The notes under the pieces are model-generated. The model was not told the DNA's origin and ran no database searches. It was given only the letters and a program-made list of their open reading frames with translations. From Bog-532 sp963824545 (GTDB lineage: Bacteria > Actinomycetota > Actinomycetes > Streptosporangiales > Streptosporangiaceae): a DNA stretch of 64,000 nt. The translations under genes and the position numbers were made by a program. Location of the stretch: positions 496,001-560,000 of the forward strand of contig CAWGPP010000006.1 in assembly GCA_963824545.1 (NCBI GenBank), read 5' to 3'. Position 1 is the stretch's first letter. Each line of letters starts with the position of its first letter. Shown here one piece after another: positions 16,663-25,958 of the stretch.

Positions 16663-16701
16663 GTCAAGCCGCGCGGTCGAGGCGGTGCCGCGCGCCCCGT
16701 T

Positions 16702-16790
16702 TGTACGCAGAGGTGCCTTTGCCGCGATCCGGTTGTACGCAGAGGCGCCTTTGCCGCGAGGGGGGTGTACGCAGAGGTGCCTTTGCCGCG
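16702..16790. repeat. Three 25-bp direct repeats at 32-bp spacing
   Basis: The unit beginning TGTACGCAGAGG and ending TTTGCCGCG occurs at 16702, 16734 and 16766, with one mismatch in the middle copy and 7-bp variable spacers. It lies in the 467-bp gap between the HdeD terminator and the DUF2252 gene. The rest of that gap (16791-16975) shows no gene. With only three units, 7-bp spacers and no cas genes it is not a CRISPR array. Confidence 0.85.
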
Positions 16791-16975
16791 ATCCTGACGC
16801 CGGAGGCGCGGGGGGCGGGGCGCGGGGCATTAGGTGGTGCGCGACGTGGGGGTCCGCTGTGCGGGCGGCGCTGCCCGCGTGGGGGGGGCTGGCTTGCTGC
16901 GTTCGCTTCGCATGGCACTGCGGGACGCCTTTCCACGTGTTCCGCGAGCACCCTACGGCGGCCTGGCCTGCCTCG

Positions 16976-16992
16976 TCACCCGCGCCGGGTGA
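16976..16992. promoter_or_regulatory. Regulon palindrome 6 (TCACCC-GCGCC-GGGTGA)
   Basis: Perfect copy 92 bp upstream of the DUF2252-GAP operon. Confidence 0.8.
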
Positions 16993-17084
16993 GGTAGCCC
17001 GCCGCCCGTCGCGGCATCATAGGGTGGGTGGGGCATCCCGCCTGTCCACTGCAACGGGCCGGGACGGCCGGATAGGAGCCGATC

Positions 17085-18545
17085 ATGACCCAGTCGACAG
17101 CTGAGGCTCCGGCACGGCGGACGGCGCGATACCAGCTCGACGCGGGGCTGGCGCCCCTGGCGCCCGCGGAGCGGTCGGCGCGGGGTAAGGCGATCCGGGC
17201 CGAGATACCACGCGACAGCCACGCGGCGTTCGAGCCGTCGGCCGACCGGCCCGACCCGATCGGCCTGCTGGAAGATCAGGCCAGGACGCGGGTGCCGGAG
17301 CTGGTGCCCGTCCGGTGGGGCCGGATGAGCGTGTCCCCGTTCACGTATTTCCGCGGCGCGGCCCTGCCGATGGCCAGCGATCTGGCCACCACCCCGGTGT
17401 CCGGGCTGGCGGTGCAGGCGTGCGGCGACGCGCACCTGTCCAACTTCGGCATCTTCGGCTCGGCCGAGCGTCGCCTGGTGTTCGACGTCAACGACTTCGA
17501 TGAGACACTGCCTGGCCCGTGGGAGTGGGATGTCAAGCGCCTGGCGGCCAGCCTGGAAGTGGCGGCCCGCGGCAACGGGTTCTCCGGCCGGCAGCGCCGC
17601 GAGATCATCCTGGCCGCCGTCGGGAGCTACCGGCAGTCGATGCGCGGCTTCGCCGGGATGGCCAACCTGGATGTCTGGTACGCGCACGCGGACATGGACC
17701 AGTTGCGGGCGCAGTTCCAATCCCAGCTCAAGGCGCGGCAGCGCAAGGTGGTGGACGAGGGCCTGGCCAGGGCGCGGACCAGGGACAGCATGCAGGCGGT
17801 GGGCAAACTGACCCGCATCGTGGACGGCCGGCCGCGGATCATCTCCGACCCGCCGCTGCTCGTGCCGATCGATGAGCTGATGCCGGAGCAGACGGACCGG
17901 GCGACCATTGCGGGGCAGCTGAGCCAGCTGATCGCCGGGTACCGGCGCACGCTGGAGACCGACCGCCGCTACCTGCTGGAGCAGTTCGAGTTCTGCGACA
18001 TGGCCCGCAAGGTCGTCGGCGTGGGCAGCGTCGGAACCCGCTGCTGGATCGTCCTGATGCTCGGCCGCGACGACGCCGATCCGCTGCTCCTTCAGGTCAA
18101 GGAGGCGGAGCCGTCGGTCCTCAGCCGCTACGTGGGCGCCAGCAAATACGCCAACCAGGGCCAGCGGGTGGTCGCGGGACAGCGCCTGATGCAGGCGGCG
18201 AGCGACATCTTCCTCGGCTGGCAGCGGAACGAGGCGGGGCTGGACGGGCAGCCCAGGGACTTTTACGTCCGGCAGCTCAGGGACTGGAAGTTCTCTATCG
18301 ACATCGAGACCATGGTGCCGTCCGGCCTGCGGATGTACGGGGCGCTCTGCGGCTGGACCCTGGCCCGGGCGCACGCCCGCTCCGGGGACCGGATCGCCAT
18401 CGCCGCCTACCTCGGCGGCTCGGATGTCTTCGACCGGGCCCTCACGCAGTTCGCGGCCGCCTACGCCGACCAGAACGAGCGCGACCACCAGTCGCTCCTC
18501 GACGCGATCGCGGCCGGGCGGATTACCGCCGAGCGCGACGTCTGA
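17085..18545 (+). CDS. DUF2252 domain protein
   Basis: The 486-residue protein matches DUF2252 throughout: RMSVSPFTYFRGAALPMASDL, QACGDAHLSNFGIFGSAERRLVFDVNDFDETLPGPWEWDVKRLAAS and SVGTRCWIVLMLG. The HLSNFG and FDVNDFDE blocks resemble the catalytic and metal-binding loops of aminoglycoside-phosphotransferase-like kinases. A small-molecule kinase activity is therefore often suggested, but the substrate is unknown. It leads a two-gene operon with a GAP family protein 35 bp downstream, and a perfect regulon palindrome lies upstream. Confidence 0.88.
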   Translation: MTQSTAEAPARRTARYQLDAGLAPLAPAERSARGKAIRAEIPRDSHAAFEPSADRPDPIGLLEDQARTRVPELVPVRWGRMSVSPFTYFRGAALPMASDLATTPVSGLAVQACGDAHLSNFGIFGSAERRLVFDVNDFDETLPGPWEWDVKRLAASLEVAARGNGFSGRQRREIILAAVGSYRQSMRGFAGMANLDVWYAHADMDQLRAQFQSQLKARQRKVVDEGLARARTRDSMQAVGKLTRIVDGRPRIISDPPLLVPIDELMPEQTDRATIAGQLSQLIAGYRRTLETDRRYLLEQFEFCDMARKVVGVGSVGTRCWIVLMLGRDDADPLLLQVKEAEPSVLSRYVGASKYANQGQRVVAGQRLMQAASDIFLGWQRNEAGLDGQPRDFYVRQLRDWKFSIDIETMVPSGLRMYGALCGWTLARAHARSGDRIAIAAYLGGSDVFDRALTQFAAAYADQNERDHQSLLDAIAAGRITAERDV

Positions 18546-18580
18546 CGGCCGGCTGACTCCGGGCCGGCGGCGGTGGCGAC

Positions 18581-19225
18581 GTGGTACTCGACCTTCTGCT
18601 CATCGGTCTCGCCATCACGCTCGAGCCGTTCCCGCTGACCGCGTTCGTCCTGATCCTCAGCGCGGACCGGGGCGCCAGGAAGGGCCTGGCCTTCATACTT
18701 GGCTGGCTGGCGTGCCTGGTCGTGGTGATCGCCGCCGTCGTCCTGCTGACGGGAGGCGAGCCGCCCCAACCGCGGACCGCGCCGTCGAACGCCGTCCTGG
18801 CCATCAAACTGGCCCTGGGCGTCGTGCTGATCCTGATCGCGGTGCGTCAGCGGCGCCGGATGGGCCGCCCCCGCAAGCCCCCGGCCTGGATGGCCGGGCT
18901 GGACCGGCTCGCGCCGTGGAGTGCCGCCGGGCTTGCCGCATTCCTGCAGCCCTGGACGCTGGTGGCGGCCGGCGCCGCGACGGTCGCCCAGGCCACCCTC
19001 GCCACCGCGGGCAACTACCTCGCGCTGCTGCTGTTCTGCCTGCTGGCCACCTCCAGCTTCCTGTACCTGGAGGTGTACGCGGCCTTCGCGCCCGCGGCGG
19101 CCAGCGGCCGCCTGGAGCGGCTGCGGGCCTGGCTGGACGCCCATCAGGAGCAGGTGATCATCGTGGTATCGCTGCTGCTGGGCCTCTGGCTGACCGGCAA
19201 GAGCATCTACCTGCTGGTCAGCTGA
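18581..19225 (+). CDS. GAP family (Sap-like) membrane protein
   Basis: The 214-residue protein has six membrane helices and the start of GAP proteins (LLLIGLAITLEPFPLTAFVLILSADRGARKGLAFILGWLAC). The family is named for mycobacterial Gap and Sap, which help export glycopeptidolipid or sulfolipid; the fold resembles LysE-type exporters. The transported substrate here is unknown. A GTG start follows the DUF2252 stop by 35 bp. It is one of three GAP proteins in this window. It converges on the K+ channel gene with an 8-bp gap. Confidence 0.82.
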   Translation: MVLDLLLIGLAITLEPFPLTAFVLILSADRGARKGLAFILGWLACLVVVIAAVVLLTGGEPPQPRTAPSNAVLAIKLALGVVLILIAVRQRRRMGRPRKPPAWMAGLDRLAPWSAAGLAAFLQPWTLVAAGAATVAQATLATAGNYLALLLFCLLATSSFLYLEVYAAFAPAAASGRLERLRAWLDAHQEQVIIVVSLLLGLWLTGKSIYLLVS

Positions 19226-19233
19226 GCCGGCCG

Positions 19234-19938
19234 TCACTCGCCGGGCGGTTCGGCCGGCGCCCGGAACGCGGCGACCAGCCGGGCCACCAGGGTAGCCAGG
19301 AATATCTGGCCGGTCAGCGCCTCCATCACGGCGATGGCGCGCCCGCCGTTGCTGGCCGCGGTGAAGTCCCCGTAGCCGAGCGTGGTCAGTGTGGTGAAGC
19401 TGAAGTACTGATACGTCTGAGTTTCGGCGGGCTGGTGGTCAGCGAAGAAGGCCCCGCCGCTCAGGTGCCCGATCGCCGAGTAGAACGCGGCGAACATCAG
19501 GCCGACGATGATGTACGCGCTCAGCGCGCCGTAGATGCTCTGGATCGTCACCGTGTTCCTGGCCAGCACGCGGTGCACGATCAGGACCGCGGTGATCAGC
19601 AGGACGAAGCCCTTCCATAGCTGCGCCAGGCCCAGGCCGGTCTCGGTGCCGGTCAGCGCCAGCCCGAGGGCCGCCGCGGTGCCGGCCACCGCGCCGGCAC
19701 CGACCAGCATGGCGTGCCGCCGCTTCAGCCGCGACGTGCGCAGTGTGAGCAGCAGCACCGCCATGAAGAGGCCGAGCTGGATGTTGCTGCCCAGTGGCCT
19801 GTCGTCGAACGCGGCCAGCAGGTAGCTCGCGATCAGCGCGAGCAGCAGCAAGCCGTACCGGCCCGCCGGGCTCCGGCGGGCCGGTACGGTCGTCTGCGCC
19901 CCGCCTAGCCGCCTCCGGCCAGGCGATGCCTGGGTCAT
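19234..19938 (-). CDS. Ion-channel protein with K+ selectivity filter
   Basis: The 234-residue membrane protein has four or five N-terminal helices, then a pore loop with the K+ filter TLTTLGYGDF and a final helix. This matches the Ion_trans_2 (two-TM pore) family preceded by a small helical domain. No RCK/TrkA regulatory domain is fused. It probably sets membrane potential or K+ balance. It follows the DUF1269 gene by 51 bp on the same strand and likely shares its promoter. Confidence 0.88.
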   Translation of the reverse strand: MTQASPGRRRLGGAQTTVPARRSPAGRYGLLLLALIASYLLAAFDDRPLGSNIQLGLFMAVLLLTLRTSRLKRRHAMLVGAGAVAGTAAALGLALTGTETGLGLAQLWKGFVLLITAVLIVHRVLARNTVTIQSIYGALSAYIIVGLMFAAFYSAIGHLSGGAFFADHQPAETQTYQYFSFTTLTTLGYGDFTAASNGGRAIAVMEALTGQIFLATLVARLVAAFRAPAEPPGE

Positions 19939-19989
19939 GACCCTCCATCTGCTCGGGCCGGGCCGGCGGTCGATGACGTTGCTGGGATC

Positions 19990-20487
19990 TTAAGTGGTGG
20001 CGCCGCCGCCGTGCAGGGCGTCCTGGAGCTGCTGCTCGCCTTCCTTGGTCAGGGAGGTCTTGAGCACGGTGCCGCCGTACTTGCTCATCGCCTCGACGGC
20101 CTTGTCCGGCGTGACCTTCTCCACCATGAGGAACAGCGCCGAGGTGCCGGGCTTCAGCATGTCGCGGACCTGGTCCTGGAATTGCTTGTCGATGCCAGAC
20201 TTAGTGATCTTGCCCATCACCGCGCCCAGCCCGGCACCGATGGCGATCCCGAAGACCGGGACGAAGAACAGGACCCCGAACAGCAGTCCCCAGAACATGC
20301 CCCAGGTCGCGCCGCGGCCGACCAGATGGTGCTGCGTGTGTACGTGATAGCCGCCGTCGGCGTCCCGCTCGATCACCGCGATGGCGTCCGGCTCGATGAT
20401 CAGGTCCTTGGCCAGCCGCCGCGCCTCGTCGGCCGCGGCCTCCGCGGTGGCCTCGTCGGGGTATCCGATCGCGATCAGATCAGCCAT
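19990..20487 (-). CDS. DUF1269 family membrane-associated protein
   Basis: The 165-residue protein has the DUF1269 pattern. An N-terminal ferredoxin-like half (LIAIGYPDEATAEAAADEARRL, VIERDADGGYHVHTQHH) comes first, then a glycine-rich hydrophobic segment (GATWGMFWGLLFGVLFFVPVFG) and a second half including KPGTSALFLMVEKVTPDKA. The function is unknown; it is common in actinobacterial stress loci. AAAAGGAG lies seven bases before the ATG at 20487. The frame stays open for 735 bp further upstream, but that part is antisense to the LAL gene. A palindrome lies 75 bp upstream. Confidence 0.88.
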   Translation of the reverse strand: MADLIAIGYPDEATAEAAADEARRLAKDLIIEPDAIAVIERDADGGYHVHTQHHLVGRGATWGMFWGLLFGVLFFVPVFGIAIGAGLGAVMGKITKSGIDKQFQDQVRDMLKPGTSALFLMVEKVTPDKAVEAMSKYGGTVLKTSLTKEGEQQLQDALHGGGATT

Positions 20488-20562
20488 GATGTCTCCTTTT
20501 CCCGGCGTCTGGTGCGCCGATGGAGGTGCACCCACTCCATCAAGCCCCGCGCCCGCCGCGCC

Positions 20563-20579
20563 CCACCCGCTACGGGTGA
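20563..20579. promoter_or_regulatory. Regulon palindrome 7 (CCACCC-GCTAC-GGGTGA)
   Basis: One deviation in the left arm. It lies between the divergent DUF1269 gene (75 bp) and the first LAL regulator (68 bp), so the regulator itself may be a member of the regulon. Confidence 0.7.
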
Positions 20580-20647
20580 GTCCGCCCGCGGTCGCATGCA
20601 GTAAGTTCGCGCCACGAGGGCTCGGCCCAGCCAGGGGAAACGGCACA

Positions 20648-23083
20648 ATGGCTCGGCCCAGCCCGCGGAAAGTGCCTGGTCCAGCCCGGGAAATGGTTTT
20701 CTGCAATCCATTGCACCAGGTCAGCGGATTCTCAGGTTCAGTTGAAAGTGATAGCGTTGCTGGCGCCGTGGGGGAAGAAAGTGGCCCGGGGCGATTTCCG
20801 GGAGAAGTAGCGCGGCCGGAGCGTCCTTTGCGGGCGGTGCACGTCCGGGAGGCAGGCCGCGCCGGTCTCGACGTGCCCGTTGAGACCAAGCTCGATCCGC
20901 CGGGACTGCGCCCGGGCTGGGTCGAGCGCCCTGCGCTCGTCCGGTCCCTGGCCGATACGACCGCCAAGCTGATCCTGGTGGACGCGCCGGCGGGTTTCGG
21001 CAAGACGACGCTCGTCGCCCAGTGGCGGGCCAGCCCGGCGGAGCGCCGGCCGTTCGCGTGGATCTCGCTCGACCGGGGCGACAACGATCCGGCCAGGCTG
21101 TGGTGGTACATCGCGCACGCGCTGCACCGGGCGTGCCCCGACCTTGGCCGTGCGGCGCAGCCGGGGGAGCGCCCCGTCCAGATCCGCGAGATCGCGGGAA
21201 TCCTGCTCCCTAACCTGGTCAATGAGCTGGCCGCGCTCGCCGCGCCGGTGGTGCTCGTGCTGGACGACTACCAGGCCATCATCGAGCCCAGCTGCCACGA
21301 GCAGATCGCGTTCCTGCTGATGCACCTGCCGCCGTCGGTGCAGGTCGTGCTCATCACGCGGACGGATCCGCCGGTGCCGCTCGCCGGATTGCGCGCGGCC
21401 GGCGATCTGGCCGAGATCCGGGTCCCGCAGCTCCGCTTCGCCCCGGCCGAGGCGGCCCGGCTCGTGCGGGCCACCTCCGGCGCCGACCTCAGCGAGACCG
21501 ACCTCGCCACCCTCGTCGAGCGGACCGAGGGATGGCCGGCCGGGCTCTACCTCGCCGCGCTCTCGGTCCGCGGCCATCCCTCACCGGGCGCCTTCGTCGG
21601 CCAGTTCGGCGGCGACAACCGGTTCATCAGCGACTTCCTGATCGATGAGGTGCTCAGCCGCCAGCCGCCCGCGATCCGGCAGTTTCTCGCGCGGACGTCC
21701 ATTCTCCGCCGGTTCGGCGCGCCGCTGTGCGCGGCCGTGATCGGTACGGCCAATGCGGCGGAGACGATCGGCATCCTCGACCGGGAAAATCTGTTCATCA
21801 TGCCGCTGGACCAGACCCGGCAGTGGTTCCGTTACCACAGTCTGTTCGCGCAGGTGCTCCGCGACTACCTGGCGCGGACCGACCCGGACGTCGTTCCCGT
21901 CTTGCACCAGCGCGCGAGCGCCTGGCACCGGCAATCGGGGTCGGTGGACGAGGCGATCGGGCACGCGCTGGCCGGCGGTGATCAGGCCGGCGCCATCGAC
22001 CTGATCGCGGCCCACTGGTACGCCTTCGTTGAATCCGGCCGGCTGGCGACGGTTCAGCGGTGGATCACCGTGCTCGGTGACAACGCGATCAGCGCGTCAC
22101 CGGTCGCCGCCCACTGCGCGGCGTGGGCCGCGGCCCTGGGCGGCGACCGGCCATCGGCGCGGCACTGGCTCCCGGTCATCGAGGCCGGGAATCGCGCGGA
22201 GCCGCTTCCCGACGGGATGCGGTCGCTGCGGTCGTCGGCCGCGCTGCTGCGCGGCGTCTACGGATTCGACGGCTACCGGGTGATGAGTGAGTCGGCGGCC
22301 CTGGCTGTCGAGCTGGAGACGGACCCGGAATCGCCGTGGTATGCGCTGGCCAGGGCCGCCCTCGGCTTCAGCCGCTACCTGCACGGCGAGCCCGGGGCGG
22401 CGGAGGGCCTGCTGGAACAGGCCGTATCCAGCGAGGCCGCGGTCCCGCAGGTGCGAATGCTCGGTTTGTCCCTCCTCGCGCTGACGGCCATCGACCTGGG
22501 CAAGCTGGCGCGGGCGGAGGAGCTGGCCCAGACGGCCCTCAGCATCGGTGCGCGCGGGGATACCCAGGAGACGCCGCCCAGTGCCGTCGCCTACCTGGCG
22601 GCCGGGGCGGTGTACGCGGCTCAGGGACAGCTCCAGGAAGCCCGCACCGAGCTTGAGCAAGCCCTCCAGTTCCGCCAGCGGGTACCCGGGATCAGCTCCT
22701 GGGTCACGGTCCAGATCATGGTGATGCTGGCGCACGTGCTGCTCGACATGGGAGACCGTCCCGGCGCGGCCGCGGTCGTTGATGAGGCGCGGCTCGTGCT
22801 GGTGGCCGTGCCGGACCCCCCGGGGGTCCTGCTGGCCCGGCTGGGGCGGCTGGAACACGAGGCCGCGGGGCGGCGGCCCGCGGCGCTGGCTGACCCGCTG
22901 ACCGAGCGTGAGGGGGCGGTGCTGAGCCTGCTGCAGGGCACGCTCTCGCTCCGCGAGATCGCGCAGGAGCTGCACCTGTCCGCCAACACGATCAAGACCC
23001 ATACCCAGGCGGTCTACCGCAAGCTGGGCGCCTCAACACGGCGGGACGCCGTCGAGAAGGGCCGCGAGGCCGGCCTGCTGTGA
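20648..23083 (+). CDS. LAL-type (MalT-like) LuxR family transcriptional regulator 1
   Basis: The product is about 811 residues. It starts with an NTPase module: Walker A DAPAGFGKTTLVAQW, Walker B VVLVLDDYQ, and VLITRTDPPVPL. Helical TPR-like repeats follow, then a C-terminal LuxR HTH (LTEREGAVLSLL, LSLREIAQELHLSANTIKTHTQAVYRKL). MalT-type regulators oligomerise with ATP and an inducer sugar to activate transcription. ATG 20648 is chosen because GGGGAAA precedes it and upstream residues are antisense to DUF1269; ATG 20693 is an alternative. It converges on a second LAL gene with 18 bp between stops. A regulon palindrome 68 bp upstream suggests autoregulation. Confidence 0.88.
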   Translation: MARPSPRKVPGPAREMVFCNPLHQVSGFSGSVESDSVAGAVGEESGPGRFPGEVARPERPLRAVHVREAGRAGLDVPVETKLDPPGLRPGWVERPALVRSLADTTAKLILVDAPAGFGKTTLVAQWRASPAERRPFAWISLDRGDNDPARLWWYIAHALHRACPDLGRAAQPGERPVQIREIAGILLPNLVNELAALAAPVVLVLDDYQAIIEPSCHEQIAFLLMHLPPSVQVVLITRTDPPVPLAGLRAAGDLAEIRVPQLRFAPAEAARLVRATSGADLSETDLATLVERTEGWPAGLYLAALSVRGHPSPGAFVGQFGGDNRFISDFLIDEVLSRQPPAIRQFLARTSILRRFGAPLCAAVIGTANAAETIGILDRENLFIMPLDQTRQWFRYHSLFAQVLRDYLARTDPDVVPVLHQRASAWHRQSGSVDEAIGHALAGGDQAGAIDLIAAHWYAFVESGRLATVQRWITVLGDNAISASPVAAHCAAWAAALGGDRPSARHWLPVIEAGNRAEPLPDGMRSLRSSAALLRGVYGFDGYRVMSESAALAVELETDPESPWYALARAALGFSRYLHGEPGAAEGLLEQAVSSEAAVPQVRMLGLSLLALTAIDLGKLARAEELAQTALSIGARGDTQETPPSAVAYLAAGAVYAAQGQLQEARTELEQALQFRQRVPGISSWVTVQIMVMLAHVLLDMGDRPGAAAVVDEARLVLVAVPDPPGVLLARLGRLEHEAAGRRPAALADPLTEREGAVLSLLQGTLSLREIAQELHLSANTIKTHTQAVYRKLGASTRRDAVEKGREAGLL

Positions 23084-23101
23084 AGGGTCGCCGCGGCCGG
23101 G

Positions 23102-25810
23102 TCAGATCAGCTCGAGCTGTCTCGCCTGGCGGACCGCCTCGCTGCGGCGGGCCACCGACAGCTTGCGGTAAATGCTCCGCAGATGCGTCTTGACGGTATT
23201 CACCGAGATGTACATCTCGGCGGCGATCTCCGCGGTACTGAGCATCCGCGAGAGGTGGCCGAGTACCTCCTGCTCGCGCTCGCTGAGCCGTTCGACGACC
23301 ACTGGCGTTCCCTCGCCCGTCACGGTCTGCGGGGGCGGGGCGGGGGTTGCCGCGGGACCCGGCAGACCGGGCTCGAGCAGGTGCCGGTAGGTGCGGGCCA
23401 GCTCAGCGTCGCGCCGCAGCACCGGCCGGATCCAGGCCTGCTCCAGGGCGAAGGGCAGCCGGACCTGCTCCGGCCTGCCGAGCCGCAGGGCGTGCTCCAG
23501 CGATTGACGGCCGCGGGCGGTATCACCGGCCTCGTAACGGAGCCGGGCATCGACCAGCCATCCCTCCAGGCGTACGCCCTCAGGCGTCGCGGCGCAATCG
23601 TCCGGTACCGAATCGAGCGCGCGCCGGGCGGCTTGGTGATCACCCGCGGCCAGCCACACCTGGGCCAGCGCGACCGCGGTGTCCTGCGTGCTCGGTGGGC
23701 CGGCGCACCCCACGGCGGCGAGGGCCCCCCGGGTGTCTCCCTCCATCACGCACGTCCTCGATTCGAGGAAGGTCAGCCGCCGTTCCAGCCAGCCGGGGGC
23801 TGACCAGCCGTGCCGGGCGCGCCGGATCAGCTCGCCTGCGGCCCCGGCGCGGCCTTCGGCCAGCCGGCAGCGCGCCGCAACCAGGCAGGCCACCGCGTTG
23901 ATCAGCTTGTCCGGGCTGTCCCGCAGCGCGACGTCGGCTTGCTTGAGATGGCCGTGCGTCTGCCGAAGATCGTTGCGTTCCAGGTACACGGCGGCAAGCG
24001 CGACGCTCGCGGCCGGAGGGACGTGCCCGGCCGGGCCGACGCCGCCGTGCCCGGCCGCCTCCTCGATGTCACCGAGCAGCGTCACCGCCCGGCTCAGCTG
24101 GCCACGGAGGACCTCCGCGAGCGCGAGATACCCGAGGCTGCCGGCCCGCTCGGCGGTGGTGTCCGGCCCGGCGGCGGCCACCGCCGCCCGGAACGTGGCC
24201 ACGGCCTCATCGAGGCGGCCGGCCCGCAGTTCCGCGGCCCCCTGGGCCGATAGCACCTGCGCGCGAATCCCGGGATGGCGGCCAAGCAGGTCACCGGGCA
24301 GCCTCTCCACCAGGGCCTTCGCGTGATCGGCCGCGGCCGTCATGGCATCGGGATCCCCGGTGCGGCGGGACAGGGTCACGCGGATCAGCGCGGCGGCCAG
24401 CCGGGCCGGGATGCCGTCATCGGCGGGAAGGCGCGCCAGCATGTCCTCCGCGGCGGCGAGCGAGGTAGTGCTGTGCTGGCCGACGGCTCCAGACAGCTCG
24501 ATCGCTGCGAGCACGAGCAGTGGCTCCGGCTGCGTCCACGCCTGGCCTGGTGGGATGCGCCGGACGCCTTCGGCGACCGAGTGGTTGCCGCGTGGCTCGA
24601 TGACCTGGCCGATGGCGAGTTCATCGCAGACGATGGCGGCCGCCAGCGGCCAGTCACCCGATGCCGCGGCGTGCCGCACGGCTTCGGCCACCCACCCGTT
24701 CCGCCGGTACCACTGGGCGGCCCGCCGGTGCAGGTCCGGCACCGCGTCAGCAAACTCGCTGCGCAGCTTGAGGCGCAGCACCGCGGCGAACAGCGAATGG
24801 TAACGGTACCACCCGTGCCCGAGCGCGCGGACGAACGCGTCCGCCCGCGCCATGACCGGCAGCGAACGGGCCGCCTCCGGGTCATCGGCCAGCTCGCCGG
24901 CCAGTTCGGTGCTGACGCAGTCCAGGATGCTCGTCCGGAGCAGCAGATCGCGCACGGATGAGGGCTGAGCGTTGAGAACCTCCTCCACCAGGTACCCGGT
25001 GATGGCGCTGTCCTCCGCGTCGAGCTCCTTCACGAACTGTTCCGGGTCCGGATGCCCGTCCAGGGACAGTGCCGCCAGGCGCACGCCCGCCGCCCAGCCT
25101 TCGGTCCGCTCGGTCAGGCACGCGAGCCCGCCGTCGGACAGGGTGATGCCGTGGTGCGCCAGCAGCAGGCCGGATTCGGGAGCGCTGAACGCGAGGTCTT
25201 CGGCCCGGATCTCGGCCAGTTCTCCGGCCAGCCGGTACCGGTGCAGGGGCAGGATCGGGTCCACCCGCGAGGAGACCACGAGGCGCAGGCCCGTTCCCGC
25301 GTTCCTGAGCACGTAGTCGAGCCCATCCAGGGCGGCACGCTCCGTCAGCTGGTGGGCGTCGTCGAGGACCATCACCACCGGCGGGTCCTGGGTGGCCAGC
25401 ACGGCGGCCAGGCGCAGCAGGAAGTCGTGGCCGACGGCGGTGGCCCGGGCACCCACCGGGGAGGCCGGCGGCACGGCGATGCCCGCCTGCCGCAGCGCGG
25501 CCACCACATAGGACCAGAAGACCCTCGGCTGGTTGTCATAGCCGTCGAGGGTGATCCACGCCAGCGTGCCGCGACAGCTGCTGGTGGCCGCCCACAGCGC
25601 GATGGCCGTGGTCTTCCCGGCGCCGGGCGGCCCGGTGACGGTGGTCAGCGCCCCGCGGGCACCGTTCGCGATGAGCTGGTCGATTCGCTGGCGCTCGACC
25701 GCCCAGCCCGGCAGGCCGGGCACTGTGATCTTGGACATCAGGACCGGATCGCCGGGGCTACCCCGCCCTCGAGAACGCGCCGCTCCGCGCGCCTCGGTAC
25801 TGGTCACCAT
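23102..25810 (-). CDS. LAL-type (MalT-like) LuxR family transcriptional regulator 2
   Basis: The product is about 902 residues. The NTPase module has Walker A GPPGAGKTTAIALW, Walker B VVMVLDDAHQL and VVSSRVDPILPLHRYRLAGELAEI. A long helical repeat region and a C-terminal HTH (LSEREQEVLGHLS, LSTAEIAAEMYISVNTVKTHLRSIYRKLSVARRSEA) follow. It is clearly related to LAL 1 but not a recent duplicate. The ATG at 25810 follows AGAGGTG; an upstream in-frame ATG at 25876 would extend the protein across a 17-bp duplication. Its 250-bp upstream region carries a dense set of half-sites of the regulon motif. Confidence 0.88.
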   Translation of the reverse strand: MVTSTEARGAARSRGRGSPGDPVLMSKITVPGLPGWAVERQRIDQLIANGARGALTTVTGPPGAGKTTAIALWAATSSCRGTLAWITLDGYDNQPRVFWSYVVAALRQAGIAVPPASPVGARATAVGHDFLLRLAAVLATQDPPVVMVLDDAHQLTERAALDGLDYVLRNAGTGLRLVVSSRVDPILPLHRYRLAGELAEIRAEDLAFSAPESGLLLAHHGITLSDGGLACLTERTEGWAAGVRLAALSLDGHPDPEQFVKELDAEDSAITGYLVEEVLNAQPSSVRDLLLRTSILDCVSTELAGELADDPEAARSLPVMARADAFVRALGHGWYRYHSLFAAVLRLKLRSEFADAVPDLHRRAAQWYRRNGWVAEAVRHAAASGDWPLAAAIVCDELAIGQVIEPRGNHSVAEGVRRIPPGQAWTQPEPLLVLAAIELSGAVGQHSTTSLAAAEDMLARLPADDGIPARLAAALIRVTLSRRTGDPDAMTAAADHAKALVERLPGDLLGRHPGIRAQVLSAQGAAELRAGRLDEAVATFRAAVAAAGPDTTAERAGSLGYLALAEVLRGQLSRAVTLLGDIEEAAGHGGVGPAGHVPPAASVALAAVYLERNDLRQTHGHLKQADVALRDSPDKLINAVACLVAARCRLAEGRAGAAGELIRRARHGWSAPGWLERRLTFLESRTCVMEGDTRGALAAVGCAGPPSTQDTAVALAQVWLAAGDHQAARRALDSVPDDCAATPEGVRLEGWLVDARLRYEAGDTARGRQSLEHALRLGRPEQVRLPFALEQAWIRPVLRRDAELARTYRHLLEPGLPGPAATPAPPPQTVTGEGTPVVVERLSEREQEVLGHLSRMLSTAEIAAEMYISVNTVKTHLRSIYRKLSVARRSEAVRQARQLELI

Positions 25811-25822
25811 CAGAGCACACCT

Positions 25823-25856
25823 CTTCTGGCCGACAACTGCTTCTGGCCGACAACTG
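25823..25856. repeat. 17-bp tandem duplication in the LAL 2 leader
   Basis: CTTCTGGCCGACAACTG is repeated perfectly at 25823 and 25840, immediately ahead of the LAL 2 ribosome-binding site. It would lie in the 5' untranslated region of that transcript. Confidence 0.85.
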
Positions 25857-25883
25857 CCGATTTGCCGGACAGGCAATTACCTA

Positions 25884-25900
25884 TAGTGATGCTATCACTA
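25884..25900. promoter_or_regulatory. Perfect palindrome TAGTGAT-GCT-ATCACTA upstream of LAL 2
   Basis: A 17-bp inverted repeat with perfect 7-bp arms, 73 bp upstream of the LAL 2 start in a locally AT-rich stretch that could hold the promoter. It resembles a CRP-type site but has a 5-bp rather than 6-bp centre. Confidence 0.5.
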
Positions 25901-25958
25901 CTTTAGGTGGCGCAACTGATTAGCCCGTCCGTTGACCTCCCCTTTGTCCCGCCGAAGA

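Noticed and set aside
16702..16790. CRISPR array
   Set aside because: Only three units, 7-bp spacers and no cas genes.
25884..25900. CRP/FNR box upstream of LAL 2
   Set aside because: The centre between TGA and TCA is 5 bp, while CRP-type sites need 6; kept only as an unassigned palindrome.
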